A stretch of DNA of 64,000 nucleotides, taken from contig OW285189.1 in NCBI GenBank assembly GCA_935421135.1, positions 2,094,179 through 2,158,178 on the forward strand, read 5' to 3'. The notes under the pieces are model-generated. The model had not been told where the DNA came from, searched no databases, and saw only the letters and a program-made list of their open reading frames with translations. Below are positions 12,982-26,000 of the stretch, one piece after another. The position numbers were made by a program, and so were the translations under genes. This DNA is from Bugulina stolonifera (Eukaryota > Bryozoa > Gymnolaemata > Cheilostomatida > Bugulidae). Within the stretch, counting starts at the first letter, position 1. Each line of letters begins with the position of its first letter.

Positions 12982-14023
12982 GGAAGAAAAAACTCAGTTA
13001 TAAGCACAGTGTTTATCCACTAGAAAGGAATAAATCTAATGATAGCATAAGCCTATTTATAAAGAATGTTTTACTGGTGCGTATTTTAATAATTCAATCA
13101 CAGCAATAAAGAAGTTGATAATTTTAATTGTTTCCGCATAATCATACATTGTTCATGTATTTACAAATAATCCTCTAAGCTGGCAGTATAAAATGAGCAT
13201 CTGCATGCTTTGATATTATTTTGTAGCCTAATCAGAACAAGTGCTGCTATTGGCCAAACTTTTCATAGGCTTGGATTATAAATTCTTTCTCTTCAGTTGT
13301 CATGTTTACCTAAGTAGACTGTGGTGATTACCTACAGCCATAGTTCTAGTAAATATAAACCATACTGAAAAGTGTTTAGGTTCTCCAGTGTCTCCTTTTC
13401 CTTGCTAAGGAATTGGAGCAGGTTTGTAAGCTATACAGCAAATAGGAAATGACAACTCAAGATGTTAATCAAGTTTAATTCTGGGCATGAACCATGTCTC
13501 ATTTGTTTGTCTAAAGAAATATTAGTATGTTGGTCTTTTCAACGGCACAGAGTGTGTTTGTCATCAGTTGGCGTAGATATAATATAGGCCTACATGTATC
13601 TGTGCCGGTTAGTGCAACGACTCCTCTCCTGCTTTCTATTTGATGTAGCCAACAAACCATAGAGCTAGCCTATCAAGCCTCACGACCTCTCATATAATGG
13701 CAGTACTACATAATATTACCTGTTTTCATTGGGTAAATGTAAATGCATGTATAATTATCACTGTATTCCCTGATTCATGAGGTAGGCCTACCTGTATACA
13801 CTTTAGTTATATGTCTATACATATAGGCTACATATGAAGTCATATACTGGCTAGTAATCTAATACCTACATGCAAATATATCAAGTAAAAGCTACATACC
13901 AGTGAGTAAGTAGGCCTACTATTTACTCTATACTTATTCCATATTATATGTATGCTACAGTACCTACCACTACTAGTGCATACTGTTGTAGTAACTGCAG
14001 AGGGATATAGTCGTAGAATAAGC
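12982..14023. other. Upstream region of the BTB-Kelch gene
   Basis: No reading frame of note. It presumably contains the promoter and 5' UTR of the Kelch gene. An in-frame upstream ATG lies at 13952, 24 codons before the start chosen here. Confidence 0.4.
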
Positions 14024-17000
14024 ATGTCTAAGGGAGATTTCATTAAACTAGACGAGTGTACGGAGCTGATGAAGATTTCCCCAGAGAAATACCGTTACGT
14101 AAACTCAGCGTTCAGTAAACCCTCTGCCAAACTCTCTGATTCCAACACAGATATCAAACTCAAAGTCGGTGAGTTGAATGATGTGGTATATAGTACACTA
14201 AAACAGTCGCTGTATTTCACTATTGTGATTCTTCTTTTTAAGCCTATAATAGACCTAGTAGGGGCCTACTAGTAGGGGCCTACTAGTAGGGGCCTACTTG
14301 TAGGGGCCTACTAGTAGGTTGTACCTGTATAATGTAACTTACTTGGATGTTACTATAATATAAATGTAAATGTAGGTAATAATAAACGTTGTGCTACATG
14401 TAGGCCTATAATTACTTTCTATTTCTGGTCTGGATTTTTAACTCATGTCTGTTTCCATCCAGAGAAATTCTGTTTGACTGATATATATTTTTCGTTGTCA
14501 CTAACTGATACAATATTCACATTTCTCCACTCACCCCACCGCGCGTAGTTAGTACGATATATCCTATGTATTTTGTCAGAATCACAATCGGCTAATAACT
14601 GAGTTTTACAGGGAAGGAATACTTCAAGGCGCATAAAGATGTCTTATCGTCAGCCAGTGTCTATTTCTCAGCCATGTTCTCTCACGACATGTTGGAGAAA
14701 GATAAAGACTACATAGAGATCAAGGATATTTCTTTAGGGGGATTCCAAGTTATGCTGGAATATTTTTATCATGGACACACAACTCTTGCACTGGATAATG
14801 TACAGCACTGCCTGGAGGCTAGCAGGTTCTTCCATGTAAGTAAAGAGTGGATTTAGACAAGTCAAGCATATTATATTCATAGTGAGTATACCAGTATTGC
14901 TTGTTCGTTGCAAATTGAAAGTAAGTGATTTACTGATGCCATCGCGTATATACTACAGCTGGTATGACACTGCAATAGGCCTATGTATGTCATTATTCTC
15001 CATGTGCCCTAGCCATAGCTCTACCCATAAATACATAGGCCTACTATGTTGTTTATGTAGGCATTCTTTAGAATCATTTCCATCTCACATCAATTATTTC
15101 TCACTCTGAAGTTGTCCTCCCTTGCTCAAGAAATGGTCTATAGCTCTAATTCATTGGACAAACAGTGCTACTCCTTTACGCGATAATCAGTTACTTTGCA
15201 TCCAATGTATCTCCCTCCCCTCTCCATCACACGTATAGCCTGCCTGTAGTACATGTATAGGTACTATATTGTATGACCGTATATCTCAGGTAGAATGGCT
15301 TACCAAGGTCTGCTGTAACTATATGATGAGACACGTGTCAGTGGATAACTGTCAGCACATACTAGACCTTGCTGATACCTACTCCCTCCAAGGTACCACA
15401 TTACTAGATATACTGTAGACCGCGCTGTAGAGGTACTGTAGAGGCACTGTAGAGGTACTGTAGGTGCACTGTAGATATACTGTAGATGTACTGTAGATGC
15501 ACTGTAGAGGTACTGTATTACTGTAGATATACTAGGTGACATGTATTACTGTATTACTGAAGAAGGAGAAACAGGGAAAGACAATACCACGACTATATGT
15601 GAAGTTTACTAGACGCAGTATGAAAAAATTGCTCTACTCAACTCGAACAAAGAAGGGAGTAACACACCAGCAGCTGGGACTTGGAACCAACAGTAAAATT
15701 TACATTCATGAACACCTCTCTAAACCCCAGTTGGACTTGTATTATAAAACCAAGGATAGAGTGAAAGATTTGGGATATAAATTTCTTTGGACACAAGATC
15801 TGAATATATATGTACGACACAATGAGAAAGCTGAGCGTATCCTGATCAGTAATATAGCAGACCTGGAGCATCTACAAGAAGCGCAAATGTCAGTAATCCA
15901 TCAACAACAGCCACCTATACTCAGATCAAGCCGTAGGCTAAACAGCGCGTCTAACACTACAACGTAATGCATTCACATGCAACAGATCCCAATATTCTAA
16001 TACTCCCATCATTATAATGATAAGTATTATTTATCTTAATATTAGATCATTGCCTAAACATTTTGACGAATTTAGAATCTCTCCTGAATTAGCCATTAAT
16101 GACATCATTTGTTTTTCTGAAACCTGGTTCAATAATTCACACTTTGATAATTTCTTCCAATTACCAGGATATGTTTTGATTAGGAAGGATAGAGGAATGG
16201 TTTCACGTGGGGGTGGTTTAGCTATATACATAAGGCAAAATATAAAATTTGGAAAGATTGACTTTGAAAAATGTGGTGAGACGGAAATTCTGGGCATTGA
16301 AATTGTCATGGCCGATTCTAGATTTTGCTTGGTGCTTGTTTATAATCCACCTTGTGCTACTAGCAAATTGAAAAGCAATTTTAAAAAGCTACTTGAAGCT
16401 AGGATTTTAAGTAAACCGACAATTATGGTTGGTGATTTTAATCTGGACTGGTCTTGTAACTCTTCATTGAAAGAAAGCTTTGAAACTCTCATGAGACTAA
16501 ATCAATACAGCCAGCTTGTCACTGAGTACACACGGTGCTTCAAAAGCTCGCGTACCTTAATTGATATGCTTTTTACAAACGTTCCAAGTCTAGTGCATGA
16601 ACACCAGATCATCAAAACAGATATTAGTGACCATTTTGCAATTAAACTCAAAGCTAGTTGTAAACGTCCTAAGCCAGTCTTTTCTTATATTACTAAAAGA
16701 GACTTTAGAAAGTTTAATGACCAAGAATTTTTTGATTTTGCTAAATACGTCGATTTCCATTCCATAGAATATGTAAATGATGTAAATAGAGCAGCAGCGA
16801 TTTTAGAATCAAAAGTGGAAAATCTAGTGGATCAATTTGCACCCTTTAAGACACAACGTCTGAAGCAAAAGAGTAACCTCTGTTGGCAATGCCCAAAGGC
16901 ATCCAAACTTCTAAAATTAAAAGAGAAGACATTTTTAGATTTTATCAATAGTGGCTATGATAGAACGTCTACAGCTTGGGAAAATTATCGTATTGCTCGT

Positions 17001-20000
17001 AATAAGGCTAATAACGCTGTTCGAGATGCCAAGAAAAAAGCTATGAATGCTGTTTTGAATGATGATTCATTAAATCAATGGCAGAAAATTAAGATCTTTC
17101 AAGGTAAAAATCTTCAATGCAATAATGTTATCCATGAAATTGATTACTTGGGTACTACATCTACAGCCAGTTCTGACATTGCAGAAAAATTGAACAAGTA
17201 CTTCTCCAGTATCGGTGCAAAACTAAATAAGGAAGCTAAATCAATGAAATCAAGTGGCTATGAGACTGAACCAAAAATAGCCATACCTTTGAATTTTGAC
17301 AAATTCAATTTTCAAGAAATTTCAAACAGTGAGGTATCAAAGTATCTTAATTCATTGAAATCACGGAAAACAGGAGGACTGAATCAAATTCCAGCTTTCA
17401 TATATAAAATTTTGGAGCCTCTGATACTCAATCCCTTAACCCATGTCATAAATATTAGCCTTAAATACAACAAATTTCCAAATGTTTGGAAGAAGGCGTT
17501 AGTAATTCCTATCCATAAAAGCGGAAAATCATCACTACCGAACAATTACCGACCAATTTCTCTACTTCCAATTCTTAGCAAAGTTATGGAGAAAATTGTT
17601 AACCACCAGATCCGTGATTATTTAGATTTCAACCAACTTATTGCTCCTCGACAATTTGGTTTCAGAAGCGGTGCATCAACAGATCAAATTTTAATGCAAC
17701 TTATAAATAAAATTCGGTTCATGATTTCTAAACCCGAGTCGAAATTTGTCACTTTATCAGCACTAGATATTAGAAAAGCTTTTGACTGTGTCAACCATGA
17801 CATTATTTTGAAGAAACTATCAGTAAAATTTAATTTTCATCAAAATGCTTCTAGTCTGATTCAAAATTATCTTGTGGGTAGAGAGCAAGCTATGAAAGTC
17901 AATGGACACATTTCAGGCTGCCAAAAAGTGACAACCGGAGTTCCACAGGGGTCTGTACTTGGACCCCTGCTTTTCATAATGTTCATTAATGACTTGATGA
18001 TGCTAGGCAATTGCTATTTATTTGCTGATGACTATTTGTTAGTCACTAGTGGTCAAAATCCAGCTATTTCTACTGGATTATTGGAGAAAAGCATTAAACT
18101 TGCTTCAGATTGGTACAGTGAAAACTGTCTGGTTTTAAACAGTGCCAAAACCGATGTCATGACTATTTCAAATACTAGTGACATACAAGCCCCTGACCTA
18201 AAATTTGACAATCAAACTTTTAAACAGTCCTCTAAAATAAAATATCTTGGTGTTATTCTTGACAGCCGGTTAAATTTTAAGTCTCACACTAGCAAGATTA
18301 AACAAAAGCTTTATCCAATAGTTACCAATTTCCAGCGCAATCGAAAGTTTTTATCGCCCAAATTAGCTGCTCTATGGTATGTAGGTCTTATAAGAGCTAA
18401 CTTAGAATACTGTGCCCCACTGTTATACACCACAACTGATTACGTTAAAAATGAGTTTTTGAAAATTGAAAACCGGTGTCTAAAAATTATAGACATTAAC
18501 AACTCTAAAAAAAGCACCCGCCGAGCATTCAACATTACAAAATTAACTTTTCGATTTGAATATCTATATATGTTGTCTTTTTATAAACTCGTTAACCACC
18601 TAATTCCAGTCATCGATTATAACCTTTTACCTGTGAAATTAACTAGTGAAACGCGCTTAGCAAAGAGCCAAGGTTTTAGACTCTCCAGGGAGAATTTCAG
18701 ATTTGCCATTGCCGGTTTTGGTGCCGGGAGGTTTAACGTTCTCCCCAACCACATAAAGATGAGTCAATCTTTGCAATCTTTCAAAAATGCCATCAAAAAC
18801 CATATTCTTGTGCTTCCTGATTAGAGCTCATTTTATCAACACTCTGTCTTGTACTTTATTAGTTTTATTCTACTAAATGCTCAAAATTTTATATGTACTT
18901 CTTTTAGTTTATTTACTCATCTTTTACTCTACTGGTTTTATTTACTACATGCTAGCAATTTTTATATGTATTACTATAACTAATTTACCGGTAGTTGTTT
19001 GCCTTTGTAAAATCCAAACTTTAGCTTTTTTTTTCTCTACTTTTCTCTTTTTTTTCTTCTCACACTGTAATCTTATTTACTTAGTGTACTTAAACTTCTT
19101 GTTTTCTGGACAAAAGTCCATTGGACTTATTCTCTGCCAGAATAAAAATGGAATATATATATATACTAGATGATATCTATACTGTATTACTGTAGATATA
19201 CTAGATGACATGTATTACTGTAGATATACTAGGTGATATCTATACTGTATTACTGTAGATATACTAGATGACATGTATTACTGTATTACTGTAGATATAC
19301 TAGATGATATCTATACTGTATTACTGTATTACTGTAGATATACTAGATGATATCTATACTGTATTACTGTAGATATACAAGATGATATGTATACTGTATT
19401 ACTGTAGATATACTAGATGATATCTATACTGTATTACTGTAGATATACAAGATGATATGTATACTGTATTACTGTAGATATACTAGATGATATGTATACT
19501 GTATTACTGTAGATATACTAGATGATATGTATACTGTATTACTGTATTACTGTAGATATACTAGATGATATGTACTGTTTTATTGGACTGCACGCTATGA
19601 CTCTGATGGAAAGTGGGAAGATGCAACAGCTCTCCTACCCGGTTATGTTACACCTCCTCTCTGCTGACTACTATATAGATCTCACAGAGGAAATGGTACT
19701 GGGCATGCTCGTAGAATGGATCAACTATGACTTCCAGGTGAGTTGTGTGCTGTCATTCATTGACTGAAGGCATGTTTACACCTCCATCTCGCTGCTCTAC
19801 CAAGGTTTGGAGGATTGTTATTGGTTTAATTATATCCTGTCAAAACTGATCTCATGGGCTATTTCCAAAATTGGTATGCACCGATACCCACCGGGAATGT
19901 AATTTAAAAGGTCCTTTCTCGGTGGCTCATTAGCCAATAAGATTCATAATTTTCATATTCATTTTCATGTTTTCATATTTTTGTTGTAACAGTTTATTAA

Positions 20001-23000
20001 CTTTATTTCCAGATCGTTTTTTTTTGTATTTGAAATGTAATTATATTAAATATTGATTAAAAATATTTTAAAACTTATCTTCCAGATATTATTATATCTT
20101 GGCGATATGGTCATGCTGTGACACAGGATGTAGCATCACAAGTATTGACGGCATTGATCTAATGAAAACAGGTCACCAGGAACTGCTTATCCGTGCCCTT
20201 AGCTAGTTGTGTGTCAGCTACACAAGCTAATATCTTTGTGGGGGGTAACCTGTGAGCACCTGTACTATCCTGCCTAGCCTAATGTCTACATGTACTTTAT
20301 ATTTATAGACCAGAGAATCTCATCTACCAGAACTCATATCTCACATCAAACTCCACCTCTTCTCCCCAGAACAGTTAGACAATGTACCTGCTGCTCTCCT
20401 AGCCGTAGGAGATGTTACATCAAAAGTGGACAACTCTAGGCAGCTCTGGGAGAAACCCCACAGGTATGTCGGTAGGCAATGTACATGTACATGCTGAAGC
20501 TGGTTGCCTATGTACATGCACATGTACATTATGAGGTAGCCTCTGTCCAGTACCGCTGTGATCAACTCAGTTTGGATCTGAGTTTATCTGTATATTTGGA
20601 ACAGATTTGCGTTTTACCATTGTATACTCAGCCAAATTCTGTAAGCAAATGGCAATTTCATGGTTGATTGTAATGAATACTTCAGAGTTGCCCTCTCGTT
20701 CCTTTACTGCTCAAAGAGCAGACAACTTCAACGTATAATGCATTACATTGGGATAGGCGCATACTTGTGTTATATGCTGTAGCTATACATGTAGTAAGAG
20801 TGGTGTAGCATGTATCCCTCATACGATACCTGTTTCAACAGGAAACATGTCTCACATGCGTCTAATGTAGGTGGAGCTTACTAGACGGTCAACTCTCTGC
20901 TAGGGGAGGCAGGGAAGTGTTGGTGCTGCTATCCGATTGGTCAATAGATAAGATGCAGATGATTGACTTGAGCAATCCCTATGTGCATCAGGAACCTCTC
21001 GGGCTGATTGATTTTGACTCTCTGGCTGACTTTGTCACACTGGTTACCTTAGGTATGATATATACTCTCAATGCTCTATGTGTATATATCGTATAAAACT
21101 GTGAAGTTATGAGTGTACTTTGGTGGTCATGCTCATCGCTGTAGCCGCATTGAACACACTAGGTGACTGACTGTTTGTCTGAGTTGTGACAACTAAAACG
21201 GTACTCTCGCCCATGCTCACCAAAACAGGGCTCAGTTGTCTATTAGCCGATCATCAGGGAGCAAATCACAGCTAAACTTCTCTAGGTATATTATGCTTAC
21301 CTCTTTGTGTGCATTCTGTAATGTACATGTATATATATGTCTCTCTCTGTACCTTATCAACTACTGCCTTTAATACTAGGCTGATTGTTTGATTGTTAGT
21401 ACGCAATGTGAAAGTTGCTCTGAATTCCTACTGGAGTTGTCTACTCTCTACTTGTATAGCAGTGGTTTACAGTGTACCTCCATAGGGAAGGGTTTGGGTT
21501 GTCTATACATACACTGTGCCACTGCACTAACATACACTGTATATACAATAATATACTATTGAGTGGACAGTCTTGACCACACTTAGCCCATGGAGTTGTC
21601 CTCTCTCTCATTAGATAAGGTAAAGGGAGGACAACCCTGAAATTATAACCCATCTTCTCCCACAGTACTTGTACGTTGGTTTTCTTATGTTTGTATTTGG
21701 TTCAGTTAAACCAGTATGTTATTTATTATCTATCAGTATTTGTATTATTGATATACATGTAGGAGACTTCCTGTATTGTCTGGGTGGGTACGACACACGC
21801 CTCAAACCTCACAAATCTGCCATCATGTTTGATCCAAGGCTAAGGATATGGATAGAGCTAGCACCTATGATGCACCATAGACAGGGCTTTCCCGCTGTCA
21901 CCCTAGACAATAAACTGTACGCACTAGGGGGCACCACTCTCATTCAGGCAGACGGAGAAGAAGGTATAGCAGAGGAGGCGGAGCCTACCACTGATACCAT
22001 CGGCAGTCTAAAACAATGTGAACGGTTGGTGCATGGTGTTGTGTTACTTACTAGGCCTATCTATATATAATATACATGTATATCCAGTAGACTGTAGAGT
22101 CCTACATGTATGTAGGGTAGGTTATCTATACCAGAGAGCGCATGGGAAATGGTTTGGATAGTGATAGCAGCTAAAAGTAAGCATTGCTACCTTTTACTGG
22201 ATAATGACATCACCTCCCTAATCCACCTTCTACTATCGTACTTCGACCATCGTAAACATTTTCCTTATTATATAGTTCCTAATATTCTCACTACTACTTT
22301 ATGTAAATATGTTATATACTCAATCACAGGAGTGTCCCTTATCTACTCTACAACTGTACATGACTGTACCCATGCAATGGGTAGGCTACCTCACTACCCT
22401 TATAGATGTACCCATGCAATGGGCAGGCTACCTCACTCTTCTTATAGATGTACCCATGCAATGGGCAGGCTACCTCACTCTTCTTATAGATGTACCCATG
22501 CAATGGGCAGGCTACCTCACTCCCCTTATGCATGTACCCATGCACAACAAAAACATGTACAAAAACTTGGCGTCGTTATAATACTGTATTCCACTAAATA
22601 TACACATACTTAGTAATGTACAGTGCACACTGTAGACTCTACATGTACATATGATATAGAGAGAGCTTATGTTGCCCTTGTAAATGGAGCTACGAGTATG
22701 TCATGCTGTACCTAATAGCCATTACAAGGTGCTATATACTTATACATAATCAATACTTACCTTTGATGTGTACTGTATAATATACTATGTAGTATAATGT
22801 AGTATAATGTACAGTGTAGTATAATAATATGTAAATATAATCAGCTTACAGTACCTAATGGTCAGCATGTTCAAGTGGTAGATTACTCATCTCTAAGTAT
22901 ACTATTACGACATCAAACTTACTGCAGAGTTTACCATGTATTTCAAATTTGATACATGTAGGCTACAAACTCCAGATATACCATTTACGCTTATAATTCA

Positions 23001-26000
23001 TATATCAACTATGACATACATAATAAATTTCTGAATGCGTAGATTATTGTATCCTGCCCAGAGTGCATAGCTCTATCTCATCGTATCACCCCACTCTTAC
23101 TCTGTAGTATTGTATTATACTCTTACTCTGTAGTATTGTATTATACTCTTACTCTGTAGTATTGTATTATACTCTTACTCTGTAGTATTGTATTATACTC
23201 TTACTCTGTAGTATTGTATTATACTCTTACTCTGTAGTATTGTATTATACTCTTACTCTGTAGTACTGTATTATACTCTTACTCTATAGTACTGTATTAT
23301 ACTCTTACTCTGTAGTATTGTATTATACTCTTACTCTGTAGTATTGTATTATACTCTTACTCTGTAGTATTGTATTATACTCTTACTCTGTAGTATTGTA
23401 TTATACTCTTACTCTGTAGTATTGTATTATACTCTTACTCTATAGTATTGTATTATACTCTTACTCTATAGTATTGTATTATACTCTTACTCTATAGTAT
23501 TGTATTATACTCTTACTCTGTAGTATTGTATTATACTCTTACTCTGTAGTATTGTATTATACTCTTACTCTGTAGTATTGTATTATACTCTTACTCTGTA
23601 GTACTGTATTATACTCTTACTCTGTAGTACTGTATTATACTCTTACTCTGTAGTATTGTATTATACTCTTACTCTATAGTATTGTATTATACTCTTACTC
23701 TGTAGTATTGTATTATACTCTTACTCTGTAGTATTGTATTATACTCTTACTCTATAGTATTGTATTATACTCTTACTCTATAGTATTGTATTATACTCTT
23801 ACTCTATAGTATTGTATTATACTCTTACTCTGTAGTATTGTATTATACTCTTACTCCGTAGTATTGTATTATACTCTTACTCTATAGTATTGTATTATAC
23901 TCTTACTCTGTAGTATTGTATTATACTCTTACTCTGTAGTATTGTATTATACTCTTACTCTGTAGTATTGTATTATACTCTTACTCTATAGTATTGTATT
24001 ATACTCTTACACTATAGTATTGTATTATACTCTTACTCTATAGTATTGTATTATACTCTTACTCTGTAGTATTGTATTATACTCTTACTCTGTAGTATTG
24101 TATTATACTCTTGTTTCTATTCTAGCTATGACCCTGAAACCAACACCTGGAATTATATCCCCTCGCTTCCATTTGGTCTGACATCACACCAAGCCTGTGT
24201 TCTTAATGGAACTATCTACGTGACTGGCGGGGTATCCTCAGATATATCTGAACCTGTACCGGTAAGATAACACTCTTCCCGTAAAACATAAATAGCCTTA
24301 GTGCTGTTGGCAGGAACCCAGACTACAGCATATTGTGACGCAAATCGTCACAAGAATGTCACCTAGCAGAACCCCTCTTTCAACTGTCTTTCATCCTTTA
24401 CTGCAATTACTTTAAGTTTATGCTTAAAATGGCCATATTGATCGATCTCCAAGAAATTTCTAACTTAACTATCCTATTTACGCATAAAATTTCTAAGAAA
24501 ATGTTTATATTTGCAGAATTCACTGACCATAATGTTACTCTGACTACTTACTTGCTATAAAATATTACAATTAAAACTAACTGTAGATGTTGTTTCTACC
24601 AGGGATTATCGTACCCCTACGTACCCCACTGTCACTGCTGTTTGGTTGTGCTAATTTAATCCATCAAAAAGGAACTGAGTATGTGTTAGAAATTTTCACA
24701 GCTAAAAATAATATGAAATTTACATGTCTATAGGTTAGCTTCTATAAATTAACTAGGGACAGAGCTTCCCAACCTTTTTTGGCCTAAGTGCCCTTTGGCA
24801 GCCATGTGGTGAACAATGTACCTCTTAGTAACACTGAGTGTAACGAAGGATTTTGATAACGTGGGTTTAATTTGACTAATATTACGTATGCATGTTTCAT
24901 TTAAACAGCTAAATAGATGTAAATGCAGTATGGTATAAAACATTTATTTATTAATTTATTTAATGATGAGTAAGTAGGCCTAATACAGCTCTCATACATG
25001 TAGATTGTAGTTCTTTATGGTTTTCTCACCGGTTTAGGCTCAGCTCCAACATGTTTATGCATTGGAGACTGAGTGTCAATAACTTGACAGTCTATAGCTG
25101 AAAATCACTATCAAAGATGTATTAAGTTGATATCTTGCATTGCATCCCCTAGATTTCTTAAATGTACCCCTAGGGGTGCATGTACTACTCCAGGTTAGGA
25201 ATTCCTGCTCTAGGAGGAAGGAGTTGACTTTATCATATGTTGGAACATGATTGTAACACGTGTGTAGCTATGAAACTGTCATCTCCTATATATTTGTTCA
25301 TGAATATTCCATGTCGTCTCTCAGTGACAAGAGCTACTCAAGTTAACCTTTGCATCATAGTAACTGTGTTTGCTCTCCCTCCAGGTTGGTTACATGTACT
25401 GTTGGTCACCAGGAGAGGAGAACTGGACCAGAAAAGCCTCCATGCTCCACCGTAGGCAGTGCCACGCTATGTTCCCTTACAATAACAAGATCTATGCAAT
25501 GGGTGGCTACACCTCTGGGGACTTGGAGGACCTCCATGTCAACTTGGGTAATCATATTATTATACTAATCGGTAGAGTAAAGCGTGCTTGTATCGTGCAG
25601 GTATCGGTAGCTTCATGTGAGAGAATCTCGTTCTCTATGCAGCAGTTAACAACACACTTATGGCACCGTGAGGGTGCTGAATCTGTACAAAGTTCTCAAC
25701 ATCAAACACCATGATGTTGGATTCAGTTGTCTTAGATAGACTCCGGTGGCAGATCCATGTTTCCTACGGATGTCACAGGATGCCATTGTGTGACATCTTA
25801 GCTTCAGCACCATGCAAGAATAGGCATGGTGTACGTGTTTTACATACTGTGTACTTCTAGCACAGGCTAAGTGAAGTGCTCCAGCCTATACTGTAGACCA
25901 ACACTCTCCGGGGCTGTGTAGGCTGCATTCATGCAATAATGGTAGTGTGTTCTCTAAGAGGTTATCTTTGCTGATGTTGCATAATAAATACTACTACTAA

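Larger units (their letters stand above)
15560..19160 (+). mobile_element. Non-LTR retrotransposon (CR1/L2-like), 5'-truncated in ORF1, ORF2 intact
   Basis: An insertion in intron 3 of the Kelch gene, same strand as the host gene. It begins abruptly at 15560 inside ORF1, contains a full ORF2 and a pyrimidine-rich 3' UTR, and ends with AATAAAAATGG followed by an AT-dinucleotide tail. A short hairpin (AAAAGTCC / GGACTTAT) sits at about 19113-19132, near the 3' end, where such elements often carry an RT-recognition stem-loop. Both flanks are the same minisatellite, so a target-site duplication cannot be recognised. The intact ORF2 suggests a fairly recent insertion. Confidence 0.93.

Noticed and set aside
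15638..16309. Minus-strand frames at 15638-15871 and 16031-16309
   Set aside because: They are shadows of ORF1 and ORF2 of the sense-strand retrotransposon.
22149..22613. 154-codon and overlapping frames in Kelch intron 7
   Set aside because: They are produced by the 42-bp array; exon 7 joins exon 8 in frame without them.
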